The notes under the pieces are model-generated. The model had not been told where the DNA came from and searched no databases. It was given only the letters and a program-made list of their open reading frames with translations. This document shows, piece after piece, positions 54,892 to 63,862 of a DNA stretch of 64,000 bases. Source of the DNA: Cyanobacterium sp. HL-69. GTDB lineage: Bacteria > Cyanobacteriota > Cyanobacteriia > Cyanobacteriales > Cyanobacteriaceae. Within the stretch, counting starts at the first letter, position 1, and every line of letters begins with the position of its first letter. A program made the position numbers and the translations under genes. Location: NCBI GenBank assembly GCA_002813895.1, contig CP024912.1:1612001-1676000 (forward strand). Direction: 5' to 3'.

Positions 54892-56169
54892 CAAAGAAGG
54901 GTTATCCAAAGTAATGACATAACTATTGGTGGGAGTTTTAATATTTTCTTTTTCCAAGACTTCCTTAATGCCCTGACATACATCCGAGGTTACTTTTAAA
55001 AAAGATTGACGACGGGAATTAACCCAAAACAAAACTTCAATATTAACGGTACTAGGAATCAATTCTGTTACTAAAATCATTATTTCGCGCTCTGACTCTA
55101 CCCCCTCGGTGTTAACCACTGTTGCCCGAATGATTTGTTTTACAAAACTTAAGTCTGAATCGTACTCAATGCCTAACATGAGACTACTACGGCGAAAAGG
55201 AGAAGCGGTAATATTGACAATGCTACTTTGAAACACTTGTTGATTAGGAATATAAACTAACCGTCCATCATAGGTTTGTAGTGTGATAGCCCTTAACTGA
55301 ATTTGAATGATAGTTCCTTCATAATCGGTGATGATTACTTGATCATTTATCCGAAAAGGACGGGCCGCCAGTAATATAACCCCAGAAATGTAGTTACCCA
55401 AAACATCCTTGAGACTAAAACCAATGGCGACACTGGTTAAGCCCAAAGTGCCGAGTAACAATCCAAAATCTAGACCTAAAATTCCTAAACTGATTACACT
55501 GCCGACTATCCAAACTCCTCCATAACACAAGCGACTTATTAATATGTCTGTACTGCGATCGCCCTCAGTCTTTTCAGCCCATAAATAAGCAAGATTTTTA
55601 ACTGCGATCGCCACCAACCAAGTAAAAACAACTACGATAAAAGCTCCCATAAAAGAAGGCAAATTATCAATAGTATCCTGAAGCAAATTTTGAATAGTAA
55701 CATCCAATCTTTGAGCCACATCCACCATAAAACTAGGCTGACTCAAACTATCATCTAAATCCTGCGCCCATAACTGAGCCAACTCCTTCACCGAAACATT
55801 AAAATCAAGGGCATCCTGACTTGTCACAGTCATCAAAACTCGATTATTAACCTGCAATAGAGCACTACTACCCCCATCAATTAAAGCAATTTGCACAGAA
55901 TTAAATGAATCCGACTGACTCACCAAACTAGCAATACGACGATTTATAGTTCTCGCCCTTTCCTTTGCAGTTATATCAACCAAACCCCCCACCTGAAATA
56001 TCGGCTTTCCACGCACCATCACATCGGCAAAAAAAACATTTTCCTCCAAACTCTCCACTGACGAATCCTGCGCCTTTAGTTGCCCAGATACGTCAGACCA
56101 TTGAGGGTAAAAAAATGTACTAAAATAAGTGAAACAAAAAAGCGTCAATACATAATATTTTTTCATCAT
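54853..56169 (-). CDS. Mechanosensitive ion channel, MscS family
   Basis: 438 residues from ATG 56169; ATG 56166 and TTG 56172 are adjacent alternatives. Signal peptide/first helix at the N-terminus, then a periplasmic-looking region (about 40-165). Three membrane helices (about 175-195, 212-232, 240-262) end in the pore helix GLLLGTLGLTSVAIGFSLKDVLGNYISGV. The MscS beta domain follows: RPFRINDQVIITDYEGTIIQIQLRAITLQTYDGRLVYIPNQ. It opens on membrane tension and releases solutes under hypo-osmotic shock. The N-terminal extension is longer than in E. coli MscS. Its 3' end overlaps the Fe-S/MBL gene by 39 bases. Confidence 0.93.
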   Translation of the reverse strand: MMKKYYVLTLFCFTYFSTFFYPQWSDVSGQLKAQDSSVESLEENVFFADVMVRGKPIFQVGGLVDITAKERARTINRRIASLVSQSDSFNSVQIALIDGGSSALLQVNNRVLMTVTSQDALDFNVSVKELAQLWAQDLDDSLSQPSFMVDVAQRLDVTIQNLLQDTIDNLPSFMGAFIVVVFTWLVAIAVKNLAYLWAEKTEGDRSTDILISRLCYGGVWIVGSVISLGILGLDFGLLLGTLGLTSVAIGFSLKDVLGNYISGVILLAARPFRINDQVIITDYEGTIIQIQLRAITLQTYDGRLVYIPNQQVFQSSIVNITASPFRRSSLMLGIEYDSDLSFVKQIIRATVVNTEGVESEREIMILVTELIPSTVNIEVLFWVNSRRQSFLKVTSDVCQGIKEVLEKENIKTPTNSYVITLDNPSLLQGGLHPTDTTS

Positions 56170-56196
56170 CAAAACCCCATTGAAAGCAGATATAAA

Positions 56197-56502
56197 ATGT
56201 CAAAAAAAATTCATATCGCCATTTCCACAGACAACCTCACAGAAAGCATCAAAGACTATAATAAACGTTTATCCGCTTCACCCATCATAATTGTGGAGAA
56301 TCAATATGCCCTCTGGGAAACAGAAACTGTAAACTTTTCTGTCAGAGTGGATAAAAATGTTCCTTCTGGTAGCCTAAGACATCTGGGGTGGCAAGATTCC
56401 ACCGCCGAAAAATTCAGTGAAGAAAAAGATGTTAATGGAATTACTTGGGAGAGATTTAATCGACAAAACCAATTAGACGAAATAAATCAACTAATTAATT
56501 AG
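56197..56502 (+). CDS. VOC/glyoxalase-like small protein
   Basis: 101 residues from ATG 56197 (MSKKIHIAISTDNLTESIKD); an upstream in-frame extension would run through the MscS gene and is unlikely. HIAISTDNLTESIKDYNKRL and NVPSGSLRHLGWQDS resemble half of a glyoxalase/bleomycin-resistance (VOC) fold, in which such proteins pair to bind a metal; His6 and Glu65-type ligands cannot be fixed from sequence alone. No function is assigned. Divergent from mscS by 27 bases. A short hydrophilic tail follows. Confidence 0.6.
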   Translation: MSKKIHIAISTDNLTESIKDYNKRLSASPIIIVENQYALWETETVNFSVRVDKNVPSGSLRHLGWQDSTAEKFSEEKDVNGITWERFNRQNQLDEINQLIN

Positions 56503-56515
56503 GAATGGGGTAATT

Positions 56516-56536
56516 AGGGCAGGGAACAGGGAATAG
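56516..56536 (+). repeat. GGGAACA heptad repeat, short copy
   Basis: AGGGCAGGGAACAGGGAATA: about three heptads between the VOC-like and YggT genes. Confidence 0.65.
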
Positions 56537-56680
56537 TTTTTTTGACTTTAATTAGTTAGTGTAGTATCTAGGGTTTAAATACATATTTCATCAAAAATGT
56601 CGGCTATTTATCCTAACCCCACTACAAAGTCAAGATAAATGCCGACAAGTACATTAATTTCCTATCAAACGGTTACTTTT

Positions 56681-57109
56681 TCAACGCCGAGCATAGATAT
56701 ATTTAACTAAACTCACCCCAAGCCAACCTAAAAGAGCATAAACGACAATGGCCATTAATACATTGAGATCAAAAATGTTTCCTTCACCGATAGGATTTGT
56801 GCTATCCTCAGCGGCAAGGCTCGTAAATAACGTAGAAAAGGGTGCAACAAAAACATCAGAAATACCGTAAATAAATTGAGTAAACTGATTTTCAGTATTC
56901 GCACCCATCAAACGAAGAAAGAATCGTAAACTCAGTAATATTTGCAAAAATCCAATTAGGATATAAATACTCCTGAGAATCCAAGCATAAGAAGAATCCC
57001 GTTGTCTTGTTCTTAATGTTCTTTCCTCTTTTCGCAATAAAAAGGCTTCTTCCTCGTGTCGAAGTTCTTGTTGTCGATCAAGATTACTTTCTGATGGATC
57101 TTTATTCAT
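56681..57109 (-). CDS. YggT family membrane protein
   Basis: 142 residues. An N-terminal charged stretch (EEEAFLLRKEERTLRTRQRD) is followed by two membrane helices (about 45-66 and 115-138), with FLQILLSLRFFLRLMGANTENQFTQFIYGISDVFVAPFSTLF between them. This is the YggT family pattern; homologues are involved in cytochrome b6f maturation (CCB3) or osmotic tolerance. The acidic loop AAEDSTNPIGEGNIFD is unusual in length. It heads a minus-strand stress cluster with the Lmo0937-like and CsbD-type genes. Confidence 0.9.
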   Translation of the reverse strand: MNKDPSESNLDRQQELRHEEEAFLLRKEERTLRTRQRDSSYAWILRSIYILIGFLQILLSLRFFLRLMGANTENQFTQFIYGISDVFVAPFSTLFTSLAAEDSTNPIGEGNIFDLNVLMAIVVYALLGWLGVSLVKYIYARR

Positions 57110-57141
57110 TGTTTTCTATCACTCATTTAATGTTTTTGGAA

Positions 57142-57294
57142 TTAAACTCTGCGACCGACCATTAAATTGTAAACAATACCAATAAGAGCTAAAACGAGAA
57201 GGATATGAATTAAACCTCCCCCAATGTTAATAGAGAATCCTAACAACCATAAAATTATTAAAACCCCTACTCCTGTCCATACTATATTCGGCAT
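57142..57294 (-). CDS. Lmo0937-like small membrane protein (50 aa)
   Basis: 50 residues from ATG 57294: MPNIVWTGVGVLIILWLLGF, a loop, then HILLVLALIGIVYNLMVGRR. The two-helix pattern with IVWTGVGVLIILWLLGF matches the Lmo0937 family of short membrane peptides. Function unknown; members often sit next to stress genes, as here (YggT on one side, CsbD-type genes on the other). GAGAGGAAAA before the ATG offers a Shine-Dalgarno. Confidence 0.85.
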   Translation of the reverse strand: MPNIVWTGVGVLIILWLLGFSINIGGGLIHILLVLALIGIVYNLMVGRRV

Positions 57295-57393
57295 TTTTTT
57301 CCTCTCAAAAATTTTATAGTGATTTTTTCATAAAACGAAAAACAGACTTGACTAAATTGTTTAAATTGTCATTGCCCATTTCTCTAAAAAGGT

Positions 57394-57873
57394 TTAGTTA
57401 CCTTTTATATCTTCGATCGCATTGCGAACTTGACTTTCTACTTGCTTGACATTGCCCATTAACTTATCTTTTGGGTCTCTTGTGGTATTACCCACAGCTT
57501 CTTGAGCCTTACCTTCGAGATTTTTAGTTACAGCTTTTGAGCGACCTTTTAACTTCATACTGTCTTTCATGTCTTCTTTTTTGTTCATCGCTCGACTTTC
57601 TACCTGCTTGGCATTACCCATTAATTGATCTTTGGGATCACCTGTTATGTTACCGAGTGCCTCTTGGGCTTTACCCTCGATGTCCTTGGCGAGAGCTTCT
57701 GAACGTTTACCCCAACCCCATGCAATTTGATTTGTGGGGGGATTTATGGATGAATTTCCTAGTTGCGCAGCGTAGCTATCATCCATAGCACCAAAAGCGG
57801 TGACTGTTGAAATAACGAAAAACAAAGTAATTGTTATTAACAATAACTTACGAATTTGTTGAAATAAAATCAT
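57394..57873 (-). CDS. Exported protein with two CsbD-like repeats
   Basis: 159 residues from ATG 57873, which has GGAG six bases upstream; a TTG 12 bases earlier overlaps that Shine-Dalgarno and is rejected. A signal peptide (about 1-33, LLLITITLFFVISTVTAFGAMDDSYA) precedes NPPTNQIAWGWGKRSEAL. Two CsbD-like repeats follow: DIEGKAQEALGNITGDPKDQLMGNAKQVES and NLEGKAQEAVGNTTRDPKDKLMGNVKQVES. CsbD proteins are small stress-induced, poorly folded proteins of unknown activity. The export signal is unusual for the family. Confidence 0.87.
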   Translation of the reverse strand: MILFQQIRKLLLITITLFFVISTVTAFGAMDDSYAAQLGNSSINPPTNQIAWGWGKRSEALAKDIEGKAQEALGNITGDPKDQLMGNAKQVESRAMNKKEDMKDSMKLKGRSKAVTKNLEGKAQEAVGNTTRDPKDKLMGNVKQVESQVRNAIEDIKGN

Positions 57874-58177
57874 ATTATTCTCCAAAAAAATTGAATTGTT
57901 ATTGATTAAATTATTTTTATTAAAAATCTAGTTAAGCCAAAATTCATATAAGTTTACAGATGTTGAAATTGCTTGGTGTCTAGCAATGACAAAATATCGT
58001 TATCATTACGTGAATCCTATTAACTATCAAAAATTCAGAGTAAATCTGTGTGAGTTTGGTTGAAAATGCTTTAAATAATGATCCATTAGAAATTATCAAT
58101 CAATTTACACTTAAAGACTATTTATCAACTTCACTAAAAGGGATTAAAGTGCGATCGCACTTACTTGTGGCAAAAGT

Positions 58178-58552
58178 TTAATTAGAAAGCATCGCATCAC
58201 GAGCTTCAGCTTTTATATCTTTTGTTGATTGACGCTCTTCTTTTTGAATCTGTCCTTTATTGGGTTTGTAGCTAGGATTTTGAATAGCATTACTGATACT
58301 GTCTTGAGTTTCGCTGTCTAGCTTCTGAGACTCTTCCATCTGAATCTCCGTTTTTCCCTCAAGATTTTTATCACCAGTTTCTATATCTTCATCTCCCCAC
58401 GCTATCTGATTACTTAAAGGACTTATAGAGGACATTGGCTTTGTTGACGCAAAACTATTTCCACCCATAAAACCAAAAGCTGTAACCATGGAAATAAGTA
58501 ACACTAAACTAATAGTGATAAAAGATTTATAAATTGGTCTTAATAAAATCAT
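58178..58552 (-). CDS. Exported paralogue of the CsbD-like protein lacking the CsbD repeats
   Basis: 124 residues. The signal peptide and PLSNQIAWG segment are clearly related to the neighbouring gene at 57394-57873 (LLISMVTAFGFMGGNSFAS ... SNQIAWG). The rest (EGKTEIQMEESQKLDSETQDSISNAIQ) keeps only a trace of the NLEGK CsbD start. It may be a diverged copy after duplication. Function unknown. Confidence 0.75.
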   Translation of the reverse strand: MILLRPIYKSFITISLVLLISMVTAFGFMGGNSFASTKPMSSISPLSNQIAWGDEDIETGDKNLEGKTEIQMEESQKLDSETQDSISNAIQNPSYKPNKGQIQKEERQSTKDIKAEARDAMLSN

Positions 58553-58723
58553 ATACCCTCCGCAAAAATGAATATGTTTCGTACTTAATACCTAGGTTAA
58601 TTTTTTATAAACTATTAACTAAAATGAGGGACTTTTAAACAAGTGATCAATAAATAATACTAACTATTTATCTTGATACCATCCCCCATAAAACTACCCT
58701 AAAAAACTATGATGTTATGACAA

Positions 58724-58906
58724 TTAATCCATCGCTTTTTTTGTCTCATCCTTAACATCTTCAGTGGTATGTTTAATCTTTGCTTCCACTTGCTTGGCTT
58801 TTCCCTCAGCTTCATTTTTAGCTGAACCTGTAGCATTACCGTAGGTTTCTTGGATTTTACCTTCGATATTTTTAGCTGTTGCTTTGATTTTATTTTTCGA
58901 ACCCAT
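58724..58906 (-). CDS. CsbD family protein (60 aa)
   Basis: 60 residues: MGSKNKIKATAKNIEGKIQE, then TYGNATGSAKNEAEGKAKQVEAKI. The KNIEGKIQETYGNATG and EGKAKQVEAK segments are the CsbD signature, single copy and without a signal peptide, so this is the ordinary cytosolic type. Part of the three-gene CsbD-related group on the minus strand. Stress-associated by family; activity unknown. Confidence 0.92.
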   Translation of the reverse strand: MGSKNKIKATAKNIEGKIQETYGNATGSAKNEAEGKAKQVEAKIKHTTEDVKDETKKAMD

Positions 58907-59224
58907 AATTTTATGCTCTTATTTTTGAAACAACATTAGGTAAACAATTTTTACTTTTGATTTTAAAATTAAGGTACTACATTTTTATTTTCGCCAGAAG
59001 TCATACTTGACTTTTAGCCAAATTATTAAAAGCAATTAAAATTAAAATTTATCAAGAATCAAATCATTCAAACCTAAGCCGAGAATAACATTATTTTTTC
59101 AAAACTAATGTACGATTTTGTACTTAGCAAAAAAGTATAAAGATTAATAGTCATTCTCTATGTACCTTGTAGAGATTGTTAAGAAAATAAGTAGTTGAAA
59201 AAATCAATCTTTGAACATTTGAAC
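58907..59224. other. 318-base intergenic region, no gene seen
   Basis: AT-rich spacer between the uptake lipoprotein and the CsbD gene. Nothing beyond the likely CsbD promoter was recognised. Confidence 0.55.
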
Positions 59225-60121
59225 CTAATCTTTTGTCAAAGCAGATAATTTATTAACGGTTTCCTCCACCTTGCCAGTATTGCCAGGATTCACCAACCCA
59301 TAGTAATCAAAAACATGAACATTATCCTCCTTCACTGCCCGTAAATTGCCCCAGAAAGACTCTGTCTTCATTTGTTCTTCTATACCCTGTTGCCCAGGAT
59401 CTACTAAAATGATAATCTCTGGATCAGTTTCCAAAATTTTCTCAGGAGATAAAGTTACATAACCTCCAAATTGTGAGCTACCTTGTAAATCTGCCACCAC
59501 ATTATTAAATTGAAACTGATTTAATAAATCTCCAGCCCAACTATTTTTATTGGGGGCGAGAATGGGTTGACGACTTACCAAAACCACCACGGAAGTATCA
59601 GAGTTTACCTGTGCAGGTATCCAGTTTTGGTAACTATCCACAAGAGATTGAGCATCTTCCCCTATGATAGAGGCTATATTTTGGGTTAGTGTTGTCAAAG
59701 ATTCTAAATTATCCACGTTGGTAGAAATGGTTTTGATGCCTACTTCTTCGAGTTTTGCTAAGGTTTGATCACTAAAACCCTCTGCACCAATCACCAAATC
59801 TGGCTCAAGGGCGACAATTTTTTCTAAATCTGGGGGTGTATTTCCTTCACTGACGGTGGGATAATCAGCAAATCTGGGGTCATTTCTGGTTAGGCTACTA
59901 CCTGGAATTCCTACTAATTTTTCGGGGTTTAGTTGATAAATAATATCTGCACTCAAGGAGGTTAATGCAATAATTCTCTGGGGTTGATTAACTGTTTCTA
60001 ATTCGGTATTGATACTTTCTTGTTGATTCTCTTGTAAGGCAATATTATCGGAATTATTACAGGCGGTAATGGTTATTAAGAAAAAAGATAACAATATTGA
60101 ATTAATAGATTTAATATTCAT
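59225..60121 (-). CDS. ABC transporter substrate-binding lipoprotein (BtuF/HmuT-like)
   Basis: 298 residues from ATG 60121 (MNIKSINSILLSFF); an upstream start would put 16 extra residues before the signal. Lipobox ITAC with Cys21. The periplasmic-binding domain has QRIIALTSLSADIIYQLNPEKLVGI, PPDLEKIVALEPDLVIGAEGF and VVVLVSRQPILAPN, the cluster A-type fold for siderophore, haem or cobalamin. It follows the AMIN/TonB receptor by 122 bases that hold a palindromic repeat, and belongs with the ATPase and permease downstream of 63,030. Haem or ferric chelate is likelier than cobalamin given the receptor, but unproven. Confidence 0.87.
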   Translation of the reverse strand: MNIKSINSILLSFFLITITACNNSDNIALQENQQESINTELETVNQPQRIIALTSLSADIIYQLNPEKLVGIPGSSLTRNDPRFADYPTVSEGNTPPDLEKIVALEPDLVIGAEGFSDQTLAKLEEVGIKTISTNVDNLESLTTLTQNIASIIGEDAQSLVDSYQNWIPAQVNSDTSVVVLVSRQPILAPNKNSWAGDLLNQFQFNNVVADLQGSSQFGGYVTLSPEKILETDPEIIILVDPGQQGIEEQMKTESFWGNLRAVKEDNVHVFDYYGLVNPGNTGKVEETVNKLSALTKD

Positions 60122-60166
60122 ATTTTTAAAGTGTTTGAATAGATGGATTTGAGCACAAATTATTAA

Positions 60167-60186
60167 CAAGGGGCTTAAGCCCCTTG
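60167..60186. repeat. CAAGGGG palindrome, perfect copy
   Basis: CAAGGGGCTTAAGCCCCTTG, a perfect 20-nt palindrome followed by CC, between the receptor and lipoprotein genes. Confidence 0.85.
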
Positions 60187-60243
60187 CCTCACAAAGCCTT
60201 TTTGTTAGAATAAAAGCCGATTAAGATGCAAGATAACACTCCA

Positions 60244-62874
60244 TTAAAAACGTAGTCTAAAGTTAATTCCGGCATTAAATCCTGGAGGGGCAAACCTTTC
60301 TAAATTCGCATTATCAACGGTAGTGCCACGCACATCTGACCAGACAAAATATTTTTGGTCAAATAAGTTAAATAAACCAATATTTAAAGAGGCATTTTTG
60401 GAAAAATTATAGTAGCCAATTAAGTCTAGTAAAAAGTAACCATCGGGAAGGAATAAATTATCTCCATCAGCGTTTGTTTTTGCCCCTACAAATGTTCCGA
60501 CTAATTCTGAACCCCATCTATCTTCGGGGGCTCGATACCGTACACCTACTACGGCTTGAAAGGGATCAATGGAGTTGAGTGGTATAGAGTTACCATCGCT
60601 GTTATTATTACCTTCAGTCCATGCTAGGCTACCCACTAAGCTAAAACCGTCTTGTCTGGTGGGATTAAAGAAATATTCTGCCCTTGCTTCTACACCGTAA
60701 ATTTCTGCACTATCAATGTTTTGAGCTTGAAATTGTCTAAATCCGTCACTGGGGCGATCGCCCAGAGCCACATTATCGATAAAATTATTGTAGTTGTTAT
60801 AAAATCCTGCCAAACTAAAATCCACTTGAGGATATGAACCACGCACCCCAATTTCAAAACTATCACTGGTTTCAGGGCTTAAATTAGCATTGGGTAACAC
60901 CGCATATTGAAATGCAAAATTAGTAAAACCAATATTAGCATCATCATAGGGAGGACTGCGAAAACCTCTGGCATATTGCCCATATAAAGATAACTCTGGG
61001 GTAGCCTTGTAAACTACGCCAATTTTGGGAGAAAAAGCCGAGTCATTACGATTTTCCACCTCGAAATTATCCACATTAATACGGCGAAAATCATCATCCT
61101 CATTGGCATTGAGACTAAAATAATCCCACCGTAAACCAGGTATTATTGACCATTTACCGATTTCAATTTCATCCTGAATATACGCCCCGATGCGAAGGGT
61201 ATCAGTATCAGGGAAAGTCTTGTTAGGAAATTCCTCCCCAATGACAAATTTACTGGTAGTGCCATCACCGAAAATTAAGGTATTATCCCTTGGGCGAGAA
61301 GTGCTGGTGTTAAATAACTCTAAGCCATAAACTAAACGATGGGATGCTCTGGAGGTTTGAAAGTCACTTTGTAACTGAATTTCACCACCAAATACTTCTT
61401 GGGAAAACTCGTTAATTTCGTCTCTGGTGACAGAGGCAAATCTCGGTGGCCCCATGCCAAAGGATTGTTGGATACCGCTAGATATTTTTTGTTCTCGAAT
61501 GAAGGCATCTTGATAATATATCTTGGCGTTAATGGCATCTAACCATGAAGGGCTAGGGTTGGTGCTGTTGTAGTCGAGGCTGAAACGGTTTCTTTTACGG
61601 GTGTCTGTGGCTTCGGATAATTGGCGATCGAAAAATACAAGATTAGGGGGGCGAAGGTTAAAAGGTGTTCTACCCACTTCATCAAGAAGGTTGGTTTCTA
61701 CTTCCTCATCCAAAAATTCCCCTGTAAATTTAAGGCTACTATGGTCATTAAAGTTATAGACTAATTTGGCAGTAAGGCTTAAATCTCTAGTGTCTTGAGG
61801 ATTGGCGATCGCATCTCCCCTCGTTTTAAATTCTGAACCACTACCAAAACCAAACACCGTGGAAAATTGTAGTTTTCCGTCTTCATCTTCCCCTGCTAAT
61901 ACCCCTGTGAGGGAAATGCTTTCATCTCGGCTATCGTAACTTATCTGCCCACTAGTATAAAAGGAGTTTCCAAAAACATCCAGATAGTCTTGAGGGTCTT
62001 TGGTAATAAAAGAAACTACACCGCCGATCGCATCGCTACCGTATAATGCAGAGGCTGGCCCTTTAATAATTTCTACCCTTTTGGTGGTTTCCATATTAAA
62101 GTAATCTCTACCCCTACCCACATAATTATCAGGTACTCTGATACCATCAACTTGTAATAATACTCGGTTGCCGTCAATGCCTCGAATATTAAAATCTTGA
62201 TTACCAAAACGATTTGATGCTCTGCCGACGGATACCCCAGGCTCATATCTAACCAAGTCTTGGATATTTTGAATTAGTTGTCTTTCTATTTGTTGGGAGT
62301 CGATAATGGTAATGGAGTTGGCAGAATCAAGAAGTCTTCGGGCGGTTCGTGTGCCTGTTATGGTGATGGTAATGTCATCTTGGTTAAAAATGTTTTGTGC
62401 GGTGTTTATTTGTCCTGTGGTTAGGCTCAAAACTAGGTTGTCGGGGGAGGGTACTATTTCACCGAACGGGGTTTGTTGAGTGCCTGTAACTACCATTCTA
62501 ACGGTGTTATCATCAAGGGTGGTCAGGGTAATATTACCAATGTCTGAGCTAACGTCATTTACCTGAAATTGGTTGTCACCGTTAATGTTGAGGGTGGTAT
62601 CAACAAAGTCAATGATTACTTGCTCTGATTCGTTCATAATTAGGGGAACGGGGCGGGTGCCGTCTTCGGTTTCGATGGTGATTTCGATTCCTGATGGTTG
62701 GGGGTTGATTTGGATACCTGTAATGATGGTTTTGTTATCATTTTGGGCAACAATCAAGGGTTGCTGTTGATTTTTTATGGTTGTTTCTTGGGCTTCTACG
62801 GGATTGCCTATGGTAAGAATTGTTAATGATAATAGGGTTGATTTTTTTATTATTTGTCGTCGGGTTTTGTTCAT
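60244..62874 (-). CDS. TonB-dependent receptor with N-terminal AMIN domain (haem/ferric-chelate type)
   Basis: 876 residues. Signal peptide (about 1-30), then an AMIN-like domain (about 45-155, IITGIQINPQPSGIEITIETED), the form common in cyanobacterial receptors. The plug has IERQLIQNIQDLVRYEPGVSV, DFNIRGIDGNRVLLQVDGIRVPDN and RVEIIKGPASALYGSDAIGGVVSF; the RGIDGNRVLLQVDGIR form is typical of the haem/haemoglobin receptor group. A beta-barrel to the C-terminal Phe (INFRLRF) follows. The neighbouring ABC genes would carry the ligand inward. No Fur box or riboswitch was recognised upstream. Confidence 0.9.
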   Translation of the reverse strand: MNKTRRQIIKKSTLLSLTILTIGNPVEAQETTIKNQQQPLIVAQNDNKTIITGIQINPQPSGIEITIETEDGTRPVPLIMNESEQVIIDFVDTTLNINGDNQFQVNDVSSDIGNITLTTLDDNTVRMVVTGTQQTPFGEIVPSPDNLVLSLTTGQINTAQNIFNQDDITITITGTRTARRLLDSANSITIIDSQQIERQLIQNIQDLVRYEPGVSVGRASNRFGNQDFNIRGIDGNRVLLQVDGIRVPDNYVGRGRDYFNMETTKRVEIIKGPASALYGSDAIGGVVSFITKDPQDYLDVFGNSFYTSGQISYDSRDESISLTGVLAGEDEDGKLQFSTVFGFGSGSEFKTRGDAIANPQDTRDLSLTAKLVYNFNDHSSLKFTGEFLDEEVETNLLDEVGRTPFNLRPPNLVFFDRQLSEATDTRKRNRFSLDYNSTNPSPSWLDAINAKIYYQDAFIREQKISSGIQQSFGMGPPRFASVTRDEINEFSQEVFGGEIQLQSDFQTSRASHRLVYGLELFNTSTSRPRDNTLIFGDGTTSKFVIGEEFPNKTFPDTDTLRIGAYIQDEIEIGKWSIIPGLRWDYFSLNANEDDDFRRINVDNFEVENRNDSAFSPKIGVVYKATPELSLYGQYARGFRSPPYDDANIGFTNFAFQYAVLPNANLSPETSDSFEIGVRGSYPQVDFSLAGFYNNYNNFIDNVALGDRPSDGFRQFQAQNIDSAEIYGVEARAEYFFNPTRQDGFSLVGSLAWTEGNNNSDGNSIPLNSIDPFQAVVGVRYRAPEDRWGSELVGTFVGAKTNADGDNLFLPDGYFLLDLIGYYNFSKNASLNIGLFNLFDQKYFVWSDVRGTTVDNANLERFAPPGFNAGINFRLRF

Positions 62875-62932
62875 TTTTTTGATGAGTTTTTATAAAGTTT
62901 TCAAGTTTTATCGTTCTATTTTTTTTTAATAG

Positions 62933-62962
62933 ATCCCCCCTAACCCCCCTTAATAAGGGGAG
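62933..62962. repeat. CCCCCCTTAATAAGGGG palindrome
   Basis: GATCCCCCCTAACCCCCCTT followed by AATAAGGGG, the same family as 26568-26600, upstream of the receptor gene. Confidence 0.8.
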
Positions 62963-63029
62963 AATGAGTGTTAGGTTTTTTAAATTTCTCAACTATGAAA
63001 GATTTTGACTCTCATGGTTTTGGTACTTA

Positions 63030-63848
63030 CTAGGAGGCAAGGGGATTAAGCCCCTTGTTAAAAGGGTTAGCGGCAACAGAGGTACTAAGGGGACAAATTT
63101 GTTTGCCGATGGGGGTATCAATAATGATGGTTTCTACGTCAAAAACGGCGGATATATTTTCGGGGGTTAAGACGGTGTCTATGTCGCCGATTTGATAGAT
63201 TTGTCCTTGTTTGAGGAGGCCAAGGCGATCGCTATAGCGCACCGCAAGGTTAATCTCGTGTAATACTGTTATGATGGTCAAACCTTGTCGATTTAACTGT
63301 TTCAATAGTTCTAATAGTTGCAGTTGATAATGAATATCAAGGTAGGTGGTAGGTTCATCGAGTAATAACACTTGGGGATTTTGGGCAAGGGCAAGGGCTA
63401 AAAAGGCTCTCTGTCTTTCCCCCCCTGATAATTGGCTGACGGGGCGATCGCCATAAGCCATTAATTCGGTTTCTTCGAGGGCTTGATATACCGCCTGTTG
63501 GTCTTCCCCTGTCAAATCCCACTGATACCATGATTGGTGAGGAGTACGCCCCAAACTGACCAATTGACGAACGGTTAAACCTTGGGGAATGGTTTGCTGT
63601 TGGGGTAAGATAGCGATTTTTTTGGCGACGGTTTGGGGAGGGAGGTTATGAATGTCTTTACTATCGAGTAAGATTTTTCCCTGACTAGGTTTGAGGATAC
63701 GACAGATGAGCTTGAGGAGGGTTGACTTTCCTGAGCCGTTAGCACCCACTAAACTAAGCCATTCTCCCCTTTCTAAATCGAGGTCAACGGATTTAATAAT
63801 CGCACTTTTACCGTAACCCCCATATAGGTTATAAGTATTTAAAGGCAT
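63030..63848 (-). CDS. ABC transporter ATP-binding protein (iron/haem/B12 type)
   Basis: 272 residues. Walker A GANGSGKSTLLKLICR, Q-loop region AILPQQQTIPQ, signature LSGGERQRAFLALALAQN, Walker B VLLLDEPTTYLD and switch His in LHEINLAVRYSDRL are all intact. This is the FecE/BtuD/HmuV type, which powers uptake with a FecCD permease. The permease C-terminus lies next to it (from 63863). The last residues, NKGLNPLAS, and the stop codon are encoded by a CAAGGGG palindromic repeat (63038-63057). It starts 14 bases after the permease stop, so they are one operon. Confidence 0.95.
   Translation of the reverse strand: MPLNTYNLYGGYGKSAIIKSVDLDLERGEWLSLVGANGSGKSTLLKLICRILKPSQGKILLDSKDIHNLPPQTVAKKIAILPQQQTIPQGLTVRQLVSLGRTPHQSWYQWDLTGEDQQAVYQALEETELMAYGDRPVSQLSGGERQRAFLALALAQNPQVLLLDEPTTYLDIHYQLQLLELLKQLNRQGLTIITVLHEINLAVRYSDRLGLLKQGQIYQIGDIDTVLTPENISAVFDVETIIIDTPIGKQICPLSTSVAANPFNKGLNPLAS
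63038..63057. repeat. CAAGGGG palindrome overlapping the ATPase 3' end
   Basis: CAAGGGGATTAAGCCCCTTG with one central mismatch. It codes the C-terminus of the ABC ATPase on the minus strand; the stop codon TAG lies just beyond. Confidence 0.85.
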
Positions 63849-63862
63849 GATTGATGATGATG

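Noticed and set aside
56080-56196. Longer form of the VOC-like protein
   Set aside because: The extension reads through the start of the divergent mscS gene and does not resemble any protein.
60122-60169. Longer lipoprotein start at 60169
   Set aside because: It would place a polar/aromatic stretch before the signal peptide; ATG 60121 gives a normal lipoprotein leader.
62738-62992. Minus-strand open frame of 84 codons upstream of the haem-type receptor
   Set aside because: Its beginning is a translation of the CCCCCCTTAATAAGGGG repeat and the rest overlaps the receptor gene in another frame.
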